A DNA stretch of 64,000 nt from Castanea sativa. Taxonomy: Eukaryota; Streptophyta; Magnoliopsida; Fagales; Fagaceae. Positions within the stretch are counted from its first letter, which is position 1. Every line of letters begins with the position of its first letter. The position numbers and the translations under genes were made by a program. The DNA is taken from positions 14,600,001 to 14,664,000 of the forward strand of contig NC_134017.1 in NCBI RefSeq assembly GCF_040712315.1, read 5' to 3'. Below, one piece after another: positions 32,810-44,389 of this stretch. The notes beneath the pieces were generated by a model. It was not told the DNA's origin. It searched no databases and saw only the letters and a program-made list of their open reading frames with translations.

Positions 32810-35800
32810 GGCTTAAATACACTTTTGGTCCCTACATTTTGAGTCATTTCTTGATTTGGTCCCTAAACTAATTTTGCTCCCTAAAATAATTTTGTTCCTA
32901 GGTCAATCCCCGAAATCAGAAAATTGATTCTATTTTAGTCCCTGCTGTTAACCCACTAATAGAAAATACAAACATAACAAACGAAATACAATGTTTGCTG
33001 ACGTGGCTAATAAAATTATAATAAAAAAATATATTTAGCATTTTTTAAATGCCACATCAGCATTTAAATTAATTAAAAAAACCAACTCAAAAAATTTAAA
33101 CTAAATTAAAAAAACAAACCTTAAATCTAATTTCATTATTTTTTTAATAAGAAAATAAGACCTTGTTCTTCACGTTGTTCCCAAATCCAAGAAATAAACC
33201 CAGCACCCAAACCAATATATGACAAATCCCGAATCTAAATCCAGCAACGAAATAAATCAAAGAAATCAAAGAAACCAATAGTGCATTTCGAAGAGAACAA
33301 GAGCAAACCCAGAATCAAACTTCACCTTCTCACAATCAAACCCACCACCACCATCGATTAAGAGCAAGTCAAACCCAACCAAATAAACCCATCTTTTAAC
33401 AACCAAACATAGCAACAAGTAACAAAAAACTCAAAGAAAAATTCTATGGTTTTTGGGTTTGGAGCAGATCCAACCGCATCATTTCTACCTCCACAAATCC
33501 AACAAAATCGTCTCGCACCACCAACCCTAACTCCACCAAAACGATGTCGTCAAACCCCACTGTTTCCGCCTCCTCAGCCACTACGTCAAACGACGCTGTC
33601 TTGACAAACGACTACCTCATCGTCGTCATCGTCCTTATCAATCGAAGAGAGATTTTGGCCTCGTCACACTGTTCTCTCTCACGCAAGTCGAGTTCATTTT
33701 TTTGGCAAAATCCATTGGTCCCATTATTTTCTCTGCATCAAGAGAAAAGCACGATTAGCTCGCCATTGGTCTGCTTGTGAGCTCCGGTGCGTGGTGGAGA
33801 AGAATGTTGAGTGAGCTCCGACGATGGACCTACAGTGGAGAGTGAGAGATTCTATCCATGGATGGTGAAGAGGGAGAGAGAATTTGAGATTAATCTTTGA
33901 TAAGATTATCTCAAAGAGAGAATTTGATTTGTTTGGATATTTGGTGGAGGACCATCAAGATTAGTTTTTTTGAGATTATCTCAAAGAAAAAAAAAAGATA
34001 ATCTCAAAAGATAAAGCTGCTATAGTTTTTAAAGCTAATGAGGTTAAAGAAAAATAAAAACAAAAAGGCATAAATGCACTTTTAGTCCCTACATTTTGAC
34101 CTGATTTCTATTTTGGTTCCTACATTTTTTTTTTACCACTTTTAGTCCCTAAACCAATCAACGGGTCTCATTTTAGTCCTTTCGGTTAGTCAACTAACAG
34201 AAAATGCTGACGTGACTAATGGCACAGTAAAATAGTAATTAAAAAATATGTTTTAACATTAAAAAATTACCACGTCAGCATTTAAATTTAAAAAATTAAT
34301 TTATTAATTTTAACTAAATGAAAAAAATTAAAAACAAAATTAAAAACAAAAAAATCACATTAATTGAGATCTGAGATCTTAGATTGCTTGAACAAGAACA
34401 AAAATCCAAATCAAAGAACACAATCCCAGAAATTAAATAAAAAAAAAAAAAAACAACAACAACAACAACAATCAACCATTCAAGACCGAATTCTCCCTCA
34501 GTCCCAACCCAAACCCAACCCTCTTCTTCATGCTCAGATGATTGCTCCACCTCGATGACCCACATGTTTTCAGACGAGTTCTTGACTCAAAACCTTATAG
34601 GTTTCAAGCAACTAGGTTCAATTGGGCTAAACCAACTATCCCCATCTCAGATCCACCAGATCCAAACCTAGATCCACCTCCAAAACCAACACTTTTACCC
34701 ACAAAATCAACAGCCACAACATGGTTCTTGTTCTTCAAATACCCTTAGCTTTTTGCCAGGCTTAGCTTCCCAAACCTTCGTCACCATGGCTCTTGTGTTG
34801 GCGGCGATTTAGATCCTTTTTTTTTTGTTTTTTTGTTTCTTTCAAAGCTTCACCTTTGAGAAATTCATAGGTATTGAAGGCCTTATCAGTGGCGAGCGAC
34901 AAAGAGAGAAATTGAATGAAAGAGAAAGAGAGAATTGGAGGAGCTCCGAAACCGAGAAGATAGATAGAAAGACGATGGCTCAAAACGCACAGACTAGGAC
35001 CTAGATGGGGACGAGGACCATGAAGTTGAAGTCGAAGTCAAAGTCAAGGCGAGCCAAGATGTAGGTCCAAGATGAGAGCTAAGACGCGGGTTCAAGTCGA
35101 AGTCGAACAAGAACTTGTGGGAGTAGATTTTGTCGGAGATGAGAGAAGAGAAAGAGGAAGAAAGAAAGAAGACTAAAGAAAGAATGGGAGGCAGAGAAAC
35201 TAAGAGAAAGATCTGGGGAAGAAGAAAAAGATAGAAGAAAAAGAAACTTAGATCTGTTATGTTTGGGTGTGTGTTGTTATATTTAAATATGGGTATGTGT
35301 TCATTGTGTTATTGTTGAAGATGAACTCAGATCTAAATTTATGAGTTTTTTTAATTTTAATTTTGCTGTTGTTTTTTATTTAAATTGATAAATTAATTTT
35401 TTTTAAAATTAGATACTAATGTGACCTTTTAAATTTCTGGGCAATCAAACATGTTTAGGGAAGAACATGAAAAACATGAACAGTCATGTTCTTCCCAAAA
35501 ACTAATGAATTTTTTTATTTATTTTAATGTTTATTTTTAATTTAATTAATTATTGTATGTAATTATATTTTTTTTTTATTCCACCGTCAGCCACGTCACC
35601 CTTTTCCGTCGGTTGACTGACGGAAAGGACTAAAATGAGACGCGCTAATTGGTTTAGGGACTAAAAGTGGTAAAAATAAAATTTAGGGACCAAAATAGAA
35701 ATCGGGTCAAAATATAAAGACTAAAAGTGCATTTACACCAAACAAAAACAAAAATAATTAAAAAGATAAGAATTTTTTATTTTTTTAAGAAATTATTTTA

Positions 35801-36120
35801 GTTTAAATTAAATTTAAGGTTTTTTTTTTTTAAATTTTATTTACTTTTTGTTAAATTTTTGAGCTGGCCTTTTTCATTAATTTAAATGCTGATGTGGTAT
35901 TTAAAAAATGCTAAATATATTTTTTTATTATAATTTTATTAGTAACGGTAGCAAACAGTGTATTTTTTCTGCCCTGTATGTATTTTCTGTTAGTAGGTTG
36001 ACGACAGGAATCAAAATAGAATCGATTTTCTAATTTTGGGGACTGACCTAGGAGTAAAATCAGTTAGAAACCAAATCGAAAAATAACCTAAAATATAGAT
36101 ACCTAAAATACATTTACCCC
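32810..36120. mobile_element. MULE (Mutator-like) element, outer of a nested pair
   Basis: Starts GGCTTAAATACACTTTTGGTC and ends, read backward, GGGGTAAATGTATTTTAGGT. The terminal inverted repeats are about 330-350 bp (left to about 33165, right from about 35755). A perfect 9-bp target duplication, TATAATTTA, lies at 32801-32809 and 36121-36129. The interior is a GC-richer stretch (33170-33960) with no recognisable transposase. The plus-strand frame 33544-33780 has no known domain. A second MULE is inserted in it. Confidence 0.85.
34067..35739. mobile_element. MULE element nested in the outer MULE
   Basis: GGCATAAATGCACTTTTAGTCCC at the left, and its inverse GGTGTAAATGCACTTTTAGTC at the right, with inverted repeats of about 200-280 bp and a perfect 9-bp target duplication AAACAAAAA (34058-34066 and 35740-35748). 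The ends resemble those of the outer element, so this is the same broad family. The interior 34480-35280 is less AT-rich, with a proline-rich plus-strand frame near 34542-34748 (SDPPDPNLDPPPKPTLLPT). It may be captured host sequence, source not recognised. No transposase. Confidence 0.85.
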
Positions 36121-36236
36121 TATAATTTATTTTCTTTTATGTTTTTAAGGTTGCATGGGTGAATAGTGGGTACCTAACATGTTGGTTAAAAAGTACATTC
36201 ACAATCTTAGCGATTTGATACGTACATTTTATTTTA

Positions 36237-36325
36237 GAGAAATGATATGTGCAAAACATTTTTATAACAGTTTTACAACAAATCCTAAGTAGCAGATTGT
36301 TACTGGTTATTATTGTTGTGGGCTT
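36237..36325 (+). mobile_element. Half of a MULE-type MITE
   Basis: GAGAAATGATATGTGCAAAACATTTTTATAACAG...CAACAAATCCTAAGTAGCAGATTGTTACTGGTTATTATTGTTG matches one arm of the MITE at 62164-62340. The other arm is absent. Confidence 0.5.
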
Positions 36326-36489
36326 CTTTCTTTTTTGGGGATTTGTTACTCTCCATGAATTGTTTTTAACCTTCCACCTCACACATTACTACAGACTAAA
36401 ATCAAGCACAATTTAGATAATTACGAGATAGAATTTTTCCTATGGAGTCAAATTTAGTTCATATGAGAGAGAGAGAGAGAGAGTACATA

Positions 36490-36915
36490 CTAAATATAAT
36501 GGTGCTTCCCAACATGCATTGTGTAACATTCTTCTAAGCAAAGTCCATGAACATGGACACCTTCTGATTCTTTGTTTTTGCATTTAGCCAGGCATCGAAT
36601 AACGACATTAAAATCTGGGTTATATTCATAGTTCAAAACGCAATGACGAAAACTCCTTATTATACATACTTCTTGTATATAACTTTGATTTTTCATCTTT
36701 TCTAATGCATGCATGCACTTTATAAATTCGTTCTCAATACAAGCATGAATTGAGTGATGAACAATATCAAGTTTTGAAAAATGAGAGAGTGGGATTGAAG
36801 CTGAAAAGGGATGAAAAGAGGAAGACCCATGGTCGGTGGCTTGCATTTCAAAGAGATTAAGAATAACAAACACCATCATTCCTAACAAAAGTTTACTCAT
36901 AAATTTCTTATCCAT
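36490..36915 (-). CDS. Small secreted eight-cysteine protein
   Basis: One exon, 141 aa, starting MDKKFMSKLLLGMMVFVIL. An N-terminal hydrophobic stretch (about residues 6-26, ending FEMQA) looks like a signal peptide, so the mature chain of about 115 aa probably enters the secretory pathway. It has eight cysteines at about residues 59, 67, 84, 92, 108, 112, 126 and 130: two C-X7-C pairs, then two C-X3-C pairs (RCLAKCKN and GLCLEECY). Paired cysteines of this kind form disulfide-stapled helices in plant thionin-like and hairpinin-like peptides, but I do not recognise the family and claim no function. It is also rich in histidine (SIHAC, VHVHGLC, KHHY). Its upstream region (37.1-37.8 kb) is a tandemly duplicated AT-rich unit. 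Codons are uninterrupted; small size lowers certainty. Confidence 0.65.
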   Translation of the reverse strand: MDKKFMSKLLLGMMVFVILNLFEMQATDHGSSSFHPFSASIPLSHFSKLDIVHHSIHACIENEFIKCMHALEKMKNQSYIQEVCIIRSFRHCVLNYEYNPDFNVVIRCLAKCKNKESEGVHVHGLCLEECYTMHVGKHHYI

Positions 36916-37102
36916 TGATTTGCTTCCACTTAAGAAATATTTTTATTTAAAAGCTAAATTTAGAATTGAAAAAACTAACCTTTTAGTTCTTATATCATAT
37001 ATGCCATTGAAAGATTATAACATTTTTGAGACAAAACTATAAAAAAAATTATTTAATCTTCGAATATTTTTGTTCAAATAAATATATATTTTTAATAATT
37101 TT

Positions 37103-37790
37103 GACTTTTGGAACATGTATAAGCAGTTTAAAGTAATGTGACTTACATTTTTAATAATGTCGATTAGCTAGGGTCAAAATATTTGAAAAACTTTTTACGT
37201 GAACAGAGTAATTGTTCTCACAAAAGCTATATGTGCTCCAAACTCCTAAGAGTGTGACAAATATCACGTAAACATGTGCGGATGAATGAACCACAAGTTA
37301 TAATATATATATCAAAGAAACCATTTCAAAAATTTTGAATGATGATTTTGGTTGGCAAAGCGTCATATATATTAGAGTATATAGAGTACAAATTATTTTA
37401 ATAGTAATTTATGAAAAGAAAATGCATATAAGCAATCTAATTATTTTGAATTTTAGAATGTGTAAACAATCTAAAATAATGTGATTTACAGTTTCCATAA
37501 TGTCGTTTGGCTAGGGTCAAAAGATTTTTAAAAAATATTACGTTAACAATTGATTTTCTCACAAAAGCCACACATGCTCATTAGAGTGCAATAAATATCA
37601 AGTAAACATATGAGGATGAATGAACCACAAATGACAAATCGTAGTATATAATATCAAAGAAACAGTTTGATAGTTTTTGAATGATGATATTGGTTGGCAA
37701 AGCGTACGTCATAGATATTAGAGTATATGGTGTTTAAATTATTTTACTATTCATTTATGAAAAAATAATGTATATAGTGACAGTTATATG
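37103..37790. repeat. Two tandem copies of a roughly 346-bp unit upstream of the cysteine-rich gene
   Basis: Copy A 37103-37448, copy B 37449-37790. Shared landmarks: TTTTGGAACATGTATAAGC/TTTTAGAATGTGTAAAC, TAATGTCGxTTxGCTAGGGTC, CACAAAAGC, AAATATCA.GTAAACAT, GATGAATGAACCACAA, GGTTGGCAAAGCGT. Related copies C and D lie at 39816-40362. Confidence 0.85.
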
Positions 37791-38108
37791 CAACATATTT
37801 TGCTCAAACTTTGAGAGAAGAATTATTCCAAATTTTGATGCGAAATTTAGTGTGAAGCCAAAGGAATAAATTGACTCGATTAAAGAAAAATATGTAGCTT
37901 TTGGAATTGAAGTTAATTAATGAAAGGCCCTTTTGGATATACACTACTGTAATATTCTTTATAAAAATAAAAATAAAAACATTCTCCCCTCTCCTTGTGT
38001 GTATGTTAATAATACTTAGTATTCTAAATAATAATAAAAAAGTAAATCAATGGAAGATGCTATATGGGAAACCTATATAGATTTATATATAATTCGAGAG
38101 ATATTAAT

Positions 38109-39091
38109 TGTAAGTGCACAATTTGTACCCGGACCCAAACGAGTGATAGGATCAGGCTTAAAGTGCCTTATACAATGAAATTTGTAGAGTATAGGTTTGA
38201 AACCTATGTTAGGGATATTGGAAAGTTGATAAACAAGCTAGAATGCCGCAATCTATGCAAGTAATAGATGAATATGACAAAAAACTCTCCTCGGATGTAA
38301 GCCGAAAACAATTTGTATAAACTTTCTTTCTCTAAGCAGAAGGTTACAATTTTTGTTTTTTTTTGTTTTTAAAAAGAGGTTCCCCTCTTCTTTTCTCTCT
38401 CGTCTTCTTATAACCTTCTTCCTCTTTCCTGTTTCATCCATGTGTAACACAGATTTTCATACTAGATACTTGTCTCATCCATCACCTTCTTGAAATCTTT
38501 AAATAATAGTTAGAAGGCTGAATATTACTATTCAGTGGTCATTTCTCCATTAATGCGGCCAGAGAAGTAGATGCAGGCCCTTTAATGCGGTGGTAGCAGC
38601 TTTTTCCTCAGATATTTCTTAAACATTCATGTTTTTAATGGGTGCTTAGATCACACTTTTACCCAACAGATCTTCCAGAATTCTGTCTCTAAACCCTTTA
38701 ACAAGTCTCATGGCCTTTACTGGGCCCATCTGTGGAGGTACTTCTCATCGGACAACTCATCTACCCCTTGTAGTGGAGACTGACTTGTAGGCTTTGAAAA
38801 CTCTAATTGAACAAACTTATACCAACTAACCGGGCCCAAGACCCAAAACATGTATTTAAGCATTTTTACCCCCCAAATTAATAATTTTAACGTCTGATAA
38901 AACGTGGTCTTTTTGAGTTAAGTGGACTTATTTTCTAAATTAACTATGTATCTTACCCATAAGAATTTCAAAAAGAATTGTAATGCAATTAATATGTAAT
39001 TAAAGTTATGATTCACGGTGGCTAAGCTATGGTGGCCCATGGAGAGGCACACTATTGCTCAGGTTTCAGGATTAATAAAGAGGACTTTGCA
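38109..39091. mobile_element. Solo LTR, 983 bp
   Basis: Begins TGTAAGTGCACAATTTG and ends GAGGACTTTGCA (TG...CA), flanked by the perfect 5-bp duplication TTAAT (38104-38108 and 39092-39096). No internal retrotransposon sequence and no second LTR are present, so it is the product of LTR-LTR recombination. The lineage is not recognised. Confidence 0.75.
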
Positions 39092-39096
39092 TTAAT

Positions 39097-39815
39097 CAGG
39101 AAAACCAAAAAAATTGTTAAAGCCCTAATTTCACCTGAAACACAAATTAACACTTTGAATTCATCTCCAACAATTCCACTTGGTCTAATAATCTAGTCAA
39201 ATACTGTGATAAAAAAAACCAGACCTAAAGTTTGATAGAGTTAGATCAAGGTTTGACCAACTTTTGCACACTTTTACCGATTATTATTTTAAACATGAGT
39301 ATGCATGTTTGGTTGGATTTTAAATATGGCTATGCTCCCTTGAGTTGCAATTTTAATTCAAATGTTAAATTGGCTTGATAATCCATGTGTTCTGAATTCT
39401 GAGTTGAAAATCGAAAATTATGTTTAGAAGATTGTATTGGTTTGCATGTTCCCATATGCTTATGTAGCCATCCTTTGCATGCTTGTTTGGATTATGTGCT
39501 TACCCATTTCTCATGTCATCAAATCCATGTGTCCACATGCTTGAATTTTCAATGTACTTAGATGACATGCTACCCAAATATGTATTTACATGCTTAATCT
39601 ACGTTTTTCTTAGTGTAATTTCTTGGATCTAAATATCAACATGCTTTAATCCATGTTTTCCTTAGTTTTATTTCTTAAATCTAGATATTTACATGCTTTA
39701 GAATATAAATAAATGTATAAAATATTTATTTAATCTTAGAATACTTTTTTTTTCTTGGAGAAACATAATCTTAGAACACTTTTGTTCAAGTAAATATATA
39801 TTTTTTAATAATTGT
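39097..39815. other. AT-rich intergenic DNA
   Basis: No gene seen. Short words such as ACATGCTTTA, CATGCTT and CATGTG recur. Confidence 0.4.
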
Positions 39816-40362
39816 GTCTTTTGGAATGTATAATAAGCAATCTAAAGTTATGTGACTTATACTTTTAATAATGTCGTTTAGCTATGGTCAAAATATTTGA
39901 AAATCTTTTTATGTGAACAAGTAATTTTTTTCGCAAAAGCTATATATGCTCCTAAGACTGCAATAAATATCAAGTAAACATGTGTGGATGAATGAACCAC
40001 AAATTGTAATATATATAATATCAAAGAAACCTTTTTGAAATTTTTGAATGATGATTTTGGTTTGCAAATCGTCATATATATTAAACTATATGGAGTACAA
40101 ATTATTTTACTACTAATTAATTTATGAAAAGAAAACACCTAAAGCTATCTAATTATTTTCTAATTATTTTGAATTTTGGAATGTGTAAACAATCTAAAAT
40201 TATGTGATTTACAGTTTCAATAATGTCATTTGGCTGGGGTCAAAAGATTTAAAAAAAAAAATTTATGTTACCAACTGATTTATTTCTCACAAAAGCCACA
40301 TATGCTCCTTAGAGTGCAATAAATATCAAGTAAACATATAAGGATGAATGAACCACAAATTA
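39816..40362. repeat. Copies C and D of the 346-bp unit
   Basis: Copy C 39816-40170 and truncated copy D 40171-40362 repeat the landmarks of copies A and B in the same order and spacing (about 355 bp), so the pair was probably duplicated as a block. No coding sequence of the cysteine-rich gene accompanies them. Confidence 0.8.
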
Positions 40363-40805
40363 TTTTGACACCTCTCGATATTTGTTTGACTTATTCAAAA
40401 GGCCAAATTTCAAAATATTAAACTTAAAACTCAATCGATCAAATCTCTGAATCACTAATTCGTGATTTCAACCCATCAAGTGATTAGGGCTTCTTGTTTA
40501 CAAACCAAAGATATTTAAACAAACCCTAACACACATCTAAAAGACTTTTGAAACTACTCTTGGTGTACATCTAAAGCTTTTGCGGCACTTGCTCTCAAAA
40601 GCTTTTACTAGTGATGAAGAAAACCATATATTGATATGGTGATGTTGAAGTTTATGCAATACCAGTTCTTACTTCTTACAAGTGCTGGATTTTTGAATCT
40701 TCAAGTGGGTACTTCAAGTTGTGGATAGGAAGTTTGCACGCAACATCTCAATGATTGAAGAAGTCCATGGATTTAGAATTGCATTGGGTAACATTAGTAA
40801 ATTTT
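40363..40805. other. Probable retrotransposon-derived sequence left of the 40806 LTR
   Basis: Reads like LTR or leader DNA of a Copia element (e.g. GTTTACAAACCAAAGATATTTAAACAAACCCTAAC), without open frames. Boundaries cannot be set. Confidence 0.3.
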
Positions 40806-41796
40806 GTTAGGAAATTTAGACCCTCGTTGATAGAATTAGCAAGTTTTAAACCCAAGTTGTTAATTAAAGTTATTATGAATAAACCTTGTTAAAATAGACA
40901 AACATCAATATCATGTCAAAATCATGCAGCGAAAAAAATAAATAAAGCAGGATATGATGACCTAAGAAAACCAATTAAACAAACTAGTTTCACAGTAAAA
41001 AAAAAAAAAAAAACTTGGGGGAAACTTTCCCAAAAAGCAATCCACTATAGTAAAGAGAAGTTTCAAATCTAGTACAAAACCTTTGTCCCTAGACTCTACA
41101 ATCCCCGTAGATGAACTTACAATAGAAACCTTCTACCACTTCAGAACTTCCGAACTCTTCAATATATGAATGCCGCCCTTTTATTGCATGAATTCCAATA
41201 CGTGACTAACCAATTGCACGAATCCCAGTACGTGACTTAATTCACCAACTTAAAGAAGATGTTGGCTGTAAAGTTCTTCACTTCATCAATAATGAAAATC
41301 AAGAAGCACTTGGTTACAAAACCCTAAGTTGCAAAAGATGCAATAGCTTCTTTCAGAGAGAATAAGGTATCAGTCACCTTTCGCATGTGTTCTTCTTGTA
41401 TTCTCTTGTGTGACAGCCTTTAAAATAAGTCTTATATATGTCTAGGGTTGTGAGAAAAGAAACCCTACACAAATACATAAGCATGGGCCGAAAATTAGTT
41501 CTGAAAAACTGAATTTCGTAATTCTTGATAGATACCTCAATAGATAGTATCTGTTGAGCCTCATTAAACCTCGATAGATAGCTATCTGCCGAGCAACTAT
41601 CGAGCTATCTGTCCAACTTTAGTGAACAGCTTTTCTTCACTTGTTTCTTGGTCCAATCTTCATGGCTTTAATACTAGACTTGAACAACATGTTTCTTAAA
41701 GTATTAAACACATCCTTGATTTACTCAATTACAAGTAAAGTGCATTTTGTCAAAAGATTAGCCAATTACATAAAATGTTGACATATATTCCTAACA
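40806..41796 (-). mobile_element. Isolated LTR (solo-LTR-like), 991 bp
   Basis: Ends are the inverted pair TGTTAGGAA...TTCCTAACA. Read on the minus strand it has a TATA-like ACATATATAAGAC (near 41435) followed by a leader-like region, so the LTR points left. Immediate flanks (AATTT and TGAAT) do not match, so the usual target duplication is missing or decayed. Internal ATCGATAGATAG/CTATCTATCGAG-like repeats at 41525-41620. Confidence 0.6.
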
Positions 41797-41879
41797 TGAA
41801 TCACATATGTCCTAATAGATTTTACTAGAAATAGAGTTATCCAATGATTGTAAAACTTTTCACTACAAGAAATTTGTGC

Positions 41880-42235
41880 TATTGCTACGGTTTTTTTGCG
41901 GCGGGTGCAAAAAATGCCGCTATATGTCGCATATTGCGGTGTTTATTGGGACCGCCGCTGTACATAGGGTCTATTGCGGCATCCTACAGCAGTGGAACAT
42001 AAAACCGTTGCAATATATGTGTATTAGCAGCATTTACATAGATATAGCGGCGCTCCAAAATCCTGCCACAATAAATATATCATTTTTCGTAGATACTATA
42101 GCGACGGTAGAGAAAAACGCCACAATATGCAATCTGTAGCGGCATTTGTATGACTGTTGCAATAGGGTCTCCTTTTTGTGGCGCTTTTGCTTAGTTATAG
42201 CGGTGTGTTGAATCACCACAATAGACCTTTAAATT
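41880..42235. repeat. Left subterminal repeats of the CACTA element
   Basis: Many copies of short motifs such as TGCCGCTATA, GCGGCAT, TAGCGGC and ACCGCCGC, in both orientations. In CACTA elements such subterminal repeats bind the element's DNA-binding protein. Confidence 0.8.
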
Positions 42236-42400
42236 TCCCCTTGTTTTTTTCGTCTTCCCTCTTATTAGGTTTCCCTTTTCCCACTTATTCCCTTTCCCTT
42301 TTCCCTTTTTCCACTTACTCCTTACTCTCACTTTCTCCAAATTTCTACCGCCGTCAACTCCATCTCCACTGCCGCCGTCATCTCCACCTTCAGGTCCTGG

Positions 42401-42468
42401 GGCATTCATCTCCATCTCGATTTTCGCACTCACATTCTCTTGGCAGAGGACTCGGCCCCACGTGAAAG
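42401..42468 (+). pseudogene. SDH7-like exon fragment, diverged (captured)
   Basis: Frame reads GIHLHLDFRTHILLAEDSAPR. The LLAEDSA part and the spacing from the initial G match the RGFH...LLAED region I recall from plant succinate dehydrogenase subunit 7. CTCTTGGCAGAGGAC recurs exactly at 44047. The match is weak upstream of LLAED. Confidence 0.35.
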
Positions 42469-42470
42469 CC

Positions 42471-42520
<50 letters not shown>

Positions 42521-42645
42521 GTTCTATCACTGTATCTCTATTGTTTGATATCTGTTAGGGTTTATCAAATTCATCTAGATTTGGTCAAGTTACTATGATT
42601 CAAACACTGAATCAAATTCATCTATTGTTTGATATTGTTCTATCA

Positions 42646-42714
42646 CTGTACCAGACCACAAAGAAGAGGGCAAGTGGACCCAAGTGTCCTATAACTGGCA
42701 GGAGGATCCAAGGG
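42646..42714 (+). pseudogene. Captured exon fragment of 60S ribosomal protein L34
   Basis: Sixty-nine bases encode 23 residues with [14 protein letters not shown] and GRRIQG, matching the cytosolic ribosomal protein L34 (eL34) segment that includes one of its CxxC-type zinc cysteines. It is followed by a donor, GGG|GTATGT. No other L34 exon is seen nearby on either strand. It lies inside the CACTA element on the element's coding strand, so it is a captured fragment that could be spliced into a chimeric transcript. Confidence 0.75.
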
Positions 42715-44046
42715 GTATGTTGTTTAAATAGTTTTCAATTTTGTTTATTGGGATTTCTTTAATATGTAGAGATCTAAGCATGTGTTGTTGCTTTGATGAT
42801 GTGATTGAATGTGTGGAAATAGTTGAAAATGTTGAGTTTTTTAGAGGAGTCTGATTGGTGTTATTGATAATTATTGGTAAATATAAAAAATTATTGAGAC
42901 CCAGTTGATTTTTTGTTGTCAATTAGTGTTTATGAGTATTGTTGAGTGGATTTGGAGATGGTTAAATAGGAATGATTAAGTTATCTGTGAGGAAACAGTA
43001 GTGTATTGGAGTGACTGGGAATGGGAATGGGAATGGTATTTATTCTAAAGAATCATTACTATTATTCAACCTCACTAACTATCATGGGATTGGGATTTAT
43101 CATTTAAACTACTTAAAGTTTTTACACATTGCCTTCACTGGAAACTACTTGTCAAGTTTGTGGTCACATTTTTTTTTATGAAAGGATTGTGGTCACATAT
43201 AGTCACATTTAATCAATGTTGACCTACATTGCATTTCTTTCAGAGTGGTCTTGATATCAATGTAGAATTGCTATTTATCTCTCTTTTTTTTGACATGCAA
43301 CGGGGATTGGTTGGATATTTTGAGAGAGAATTGCAGCAATGAGTTTGAGAAACTGAGCCTAAACAGGAGACCTGACCCAAGCTTTACCTCTATGTATGTT
43401 TTTTACACTCTCTATTTCTTTTTATGTCTTATGAAGCAAAACCCGTTTGTACTATATTTGAGAGACTTTCTTTTTATGAAATTATATTGTTGTTGTAGTT
43501 GCTGAGTAAATGAATATGGTAAAGAAGAGAAAACTTTCTATATTATTCTTAAATCGGAAAAAAAGGGGTTTTTTGGTTCTATTTTTTGGAGTTTTGGAGG
43601 GGTTGATACAATGGTTTTAATCATTGAGTTGTTGCTATGATTTTGGGGTTTAGTCTTACTCTAATTATTTACTAGATTGAACATGATTAAATGAATCACA
43701 TTATAATTGAAGTAATGTGGATACAAAATTTGAGAGGAAGTATGTACATGAAACTAAAAGTTACCTAAAACATTTATCATTTAAATAAATAAAAACTCAG
43801 GCTGACAATGAAATGTAGTTAGTAATTTCAGATGGTATTTAGATTTAAATTCTGGGACTATGATTTTTATAGTTTTTGCTGCCTTCTTGAAACTAACAAA
43901 ATGTTTAATCTTTTCTTATTATAAACTTTATCATTGAAATTTGATGCATTTCTGAATTTTAAATTTAAGTATGCTTGTCTTTGTGAATGAATGGGTTTTC
44001 TTTTTTTGGTGTGTTGTGTTGGTACTAAGTTGTTTAAACTTTGTAG

Positions 44047-44097
44047 CTCTTGGCAGAGGACCCGGCTTTGAAGCAATTCAAATCCCATAAGAAGAGT
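44047..44097 (+). pseudogene. Captured exon fragment of a succinate dehydrogenase subunit 7-like gene
   Basis: Bounded by an acceptor (TTTGTAG|CTC) and a donor (AGT|GTGAGT), it encodes LLAEDPALKQFKSHKKS. From memory this matches the conserved N-terminal region of the plant-specific mitochondrial complex II subunit SDH7. The intact splice signals suggest an exon taken with its introns. Other short open pieces between it and the transposase (e.g. 43296-43395, 44992-45079) may also be captured exons, but I do not recognise them. Confidence 0.55.
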
Positions 44098-44349
44098 GTG
44101 AGTGGTTTTTTATTGTTTGTTGTTGTTGTTTGATTGCAACAAAGTTTTAGGAATACAAAGGCACAACAGTAAGTATGCATTGCTAATTTATTGTTGGGTA
44201 AAATTTTAAATCTTAGGTTGATTCTAGCTGACTTGGTGCATTTGCTTTTTACATGTGGAATTTGTGTAGCTTGTTAGTGGCTGAACCCGATTGCTTTGTT
44301 CAAGGGCATGATGGTGAAGATGCCTTGTTACTAAGGTTAGGTTTCGTTC

Positions 44350-44389
<40 letters not shown>

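Noticed and set aside
38064..38264. 66-codon plus-strand frame
   Set aside because: Lies across the left boundary of the solo LTR and has no known domain.
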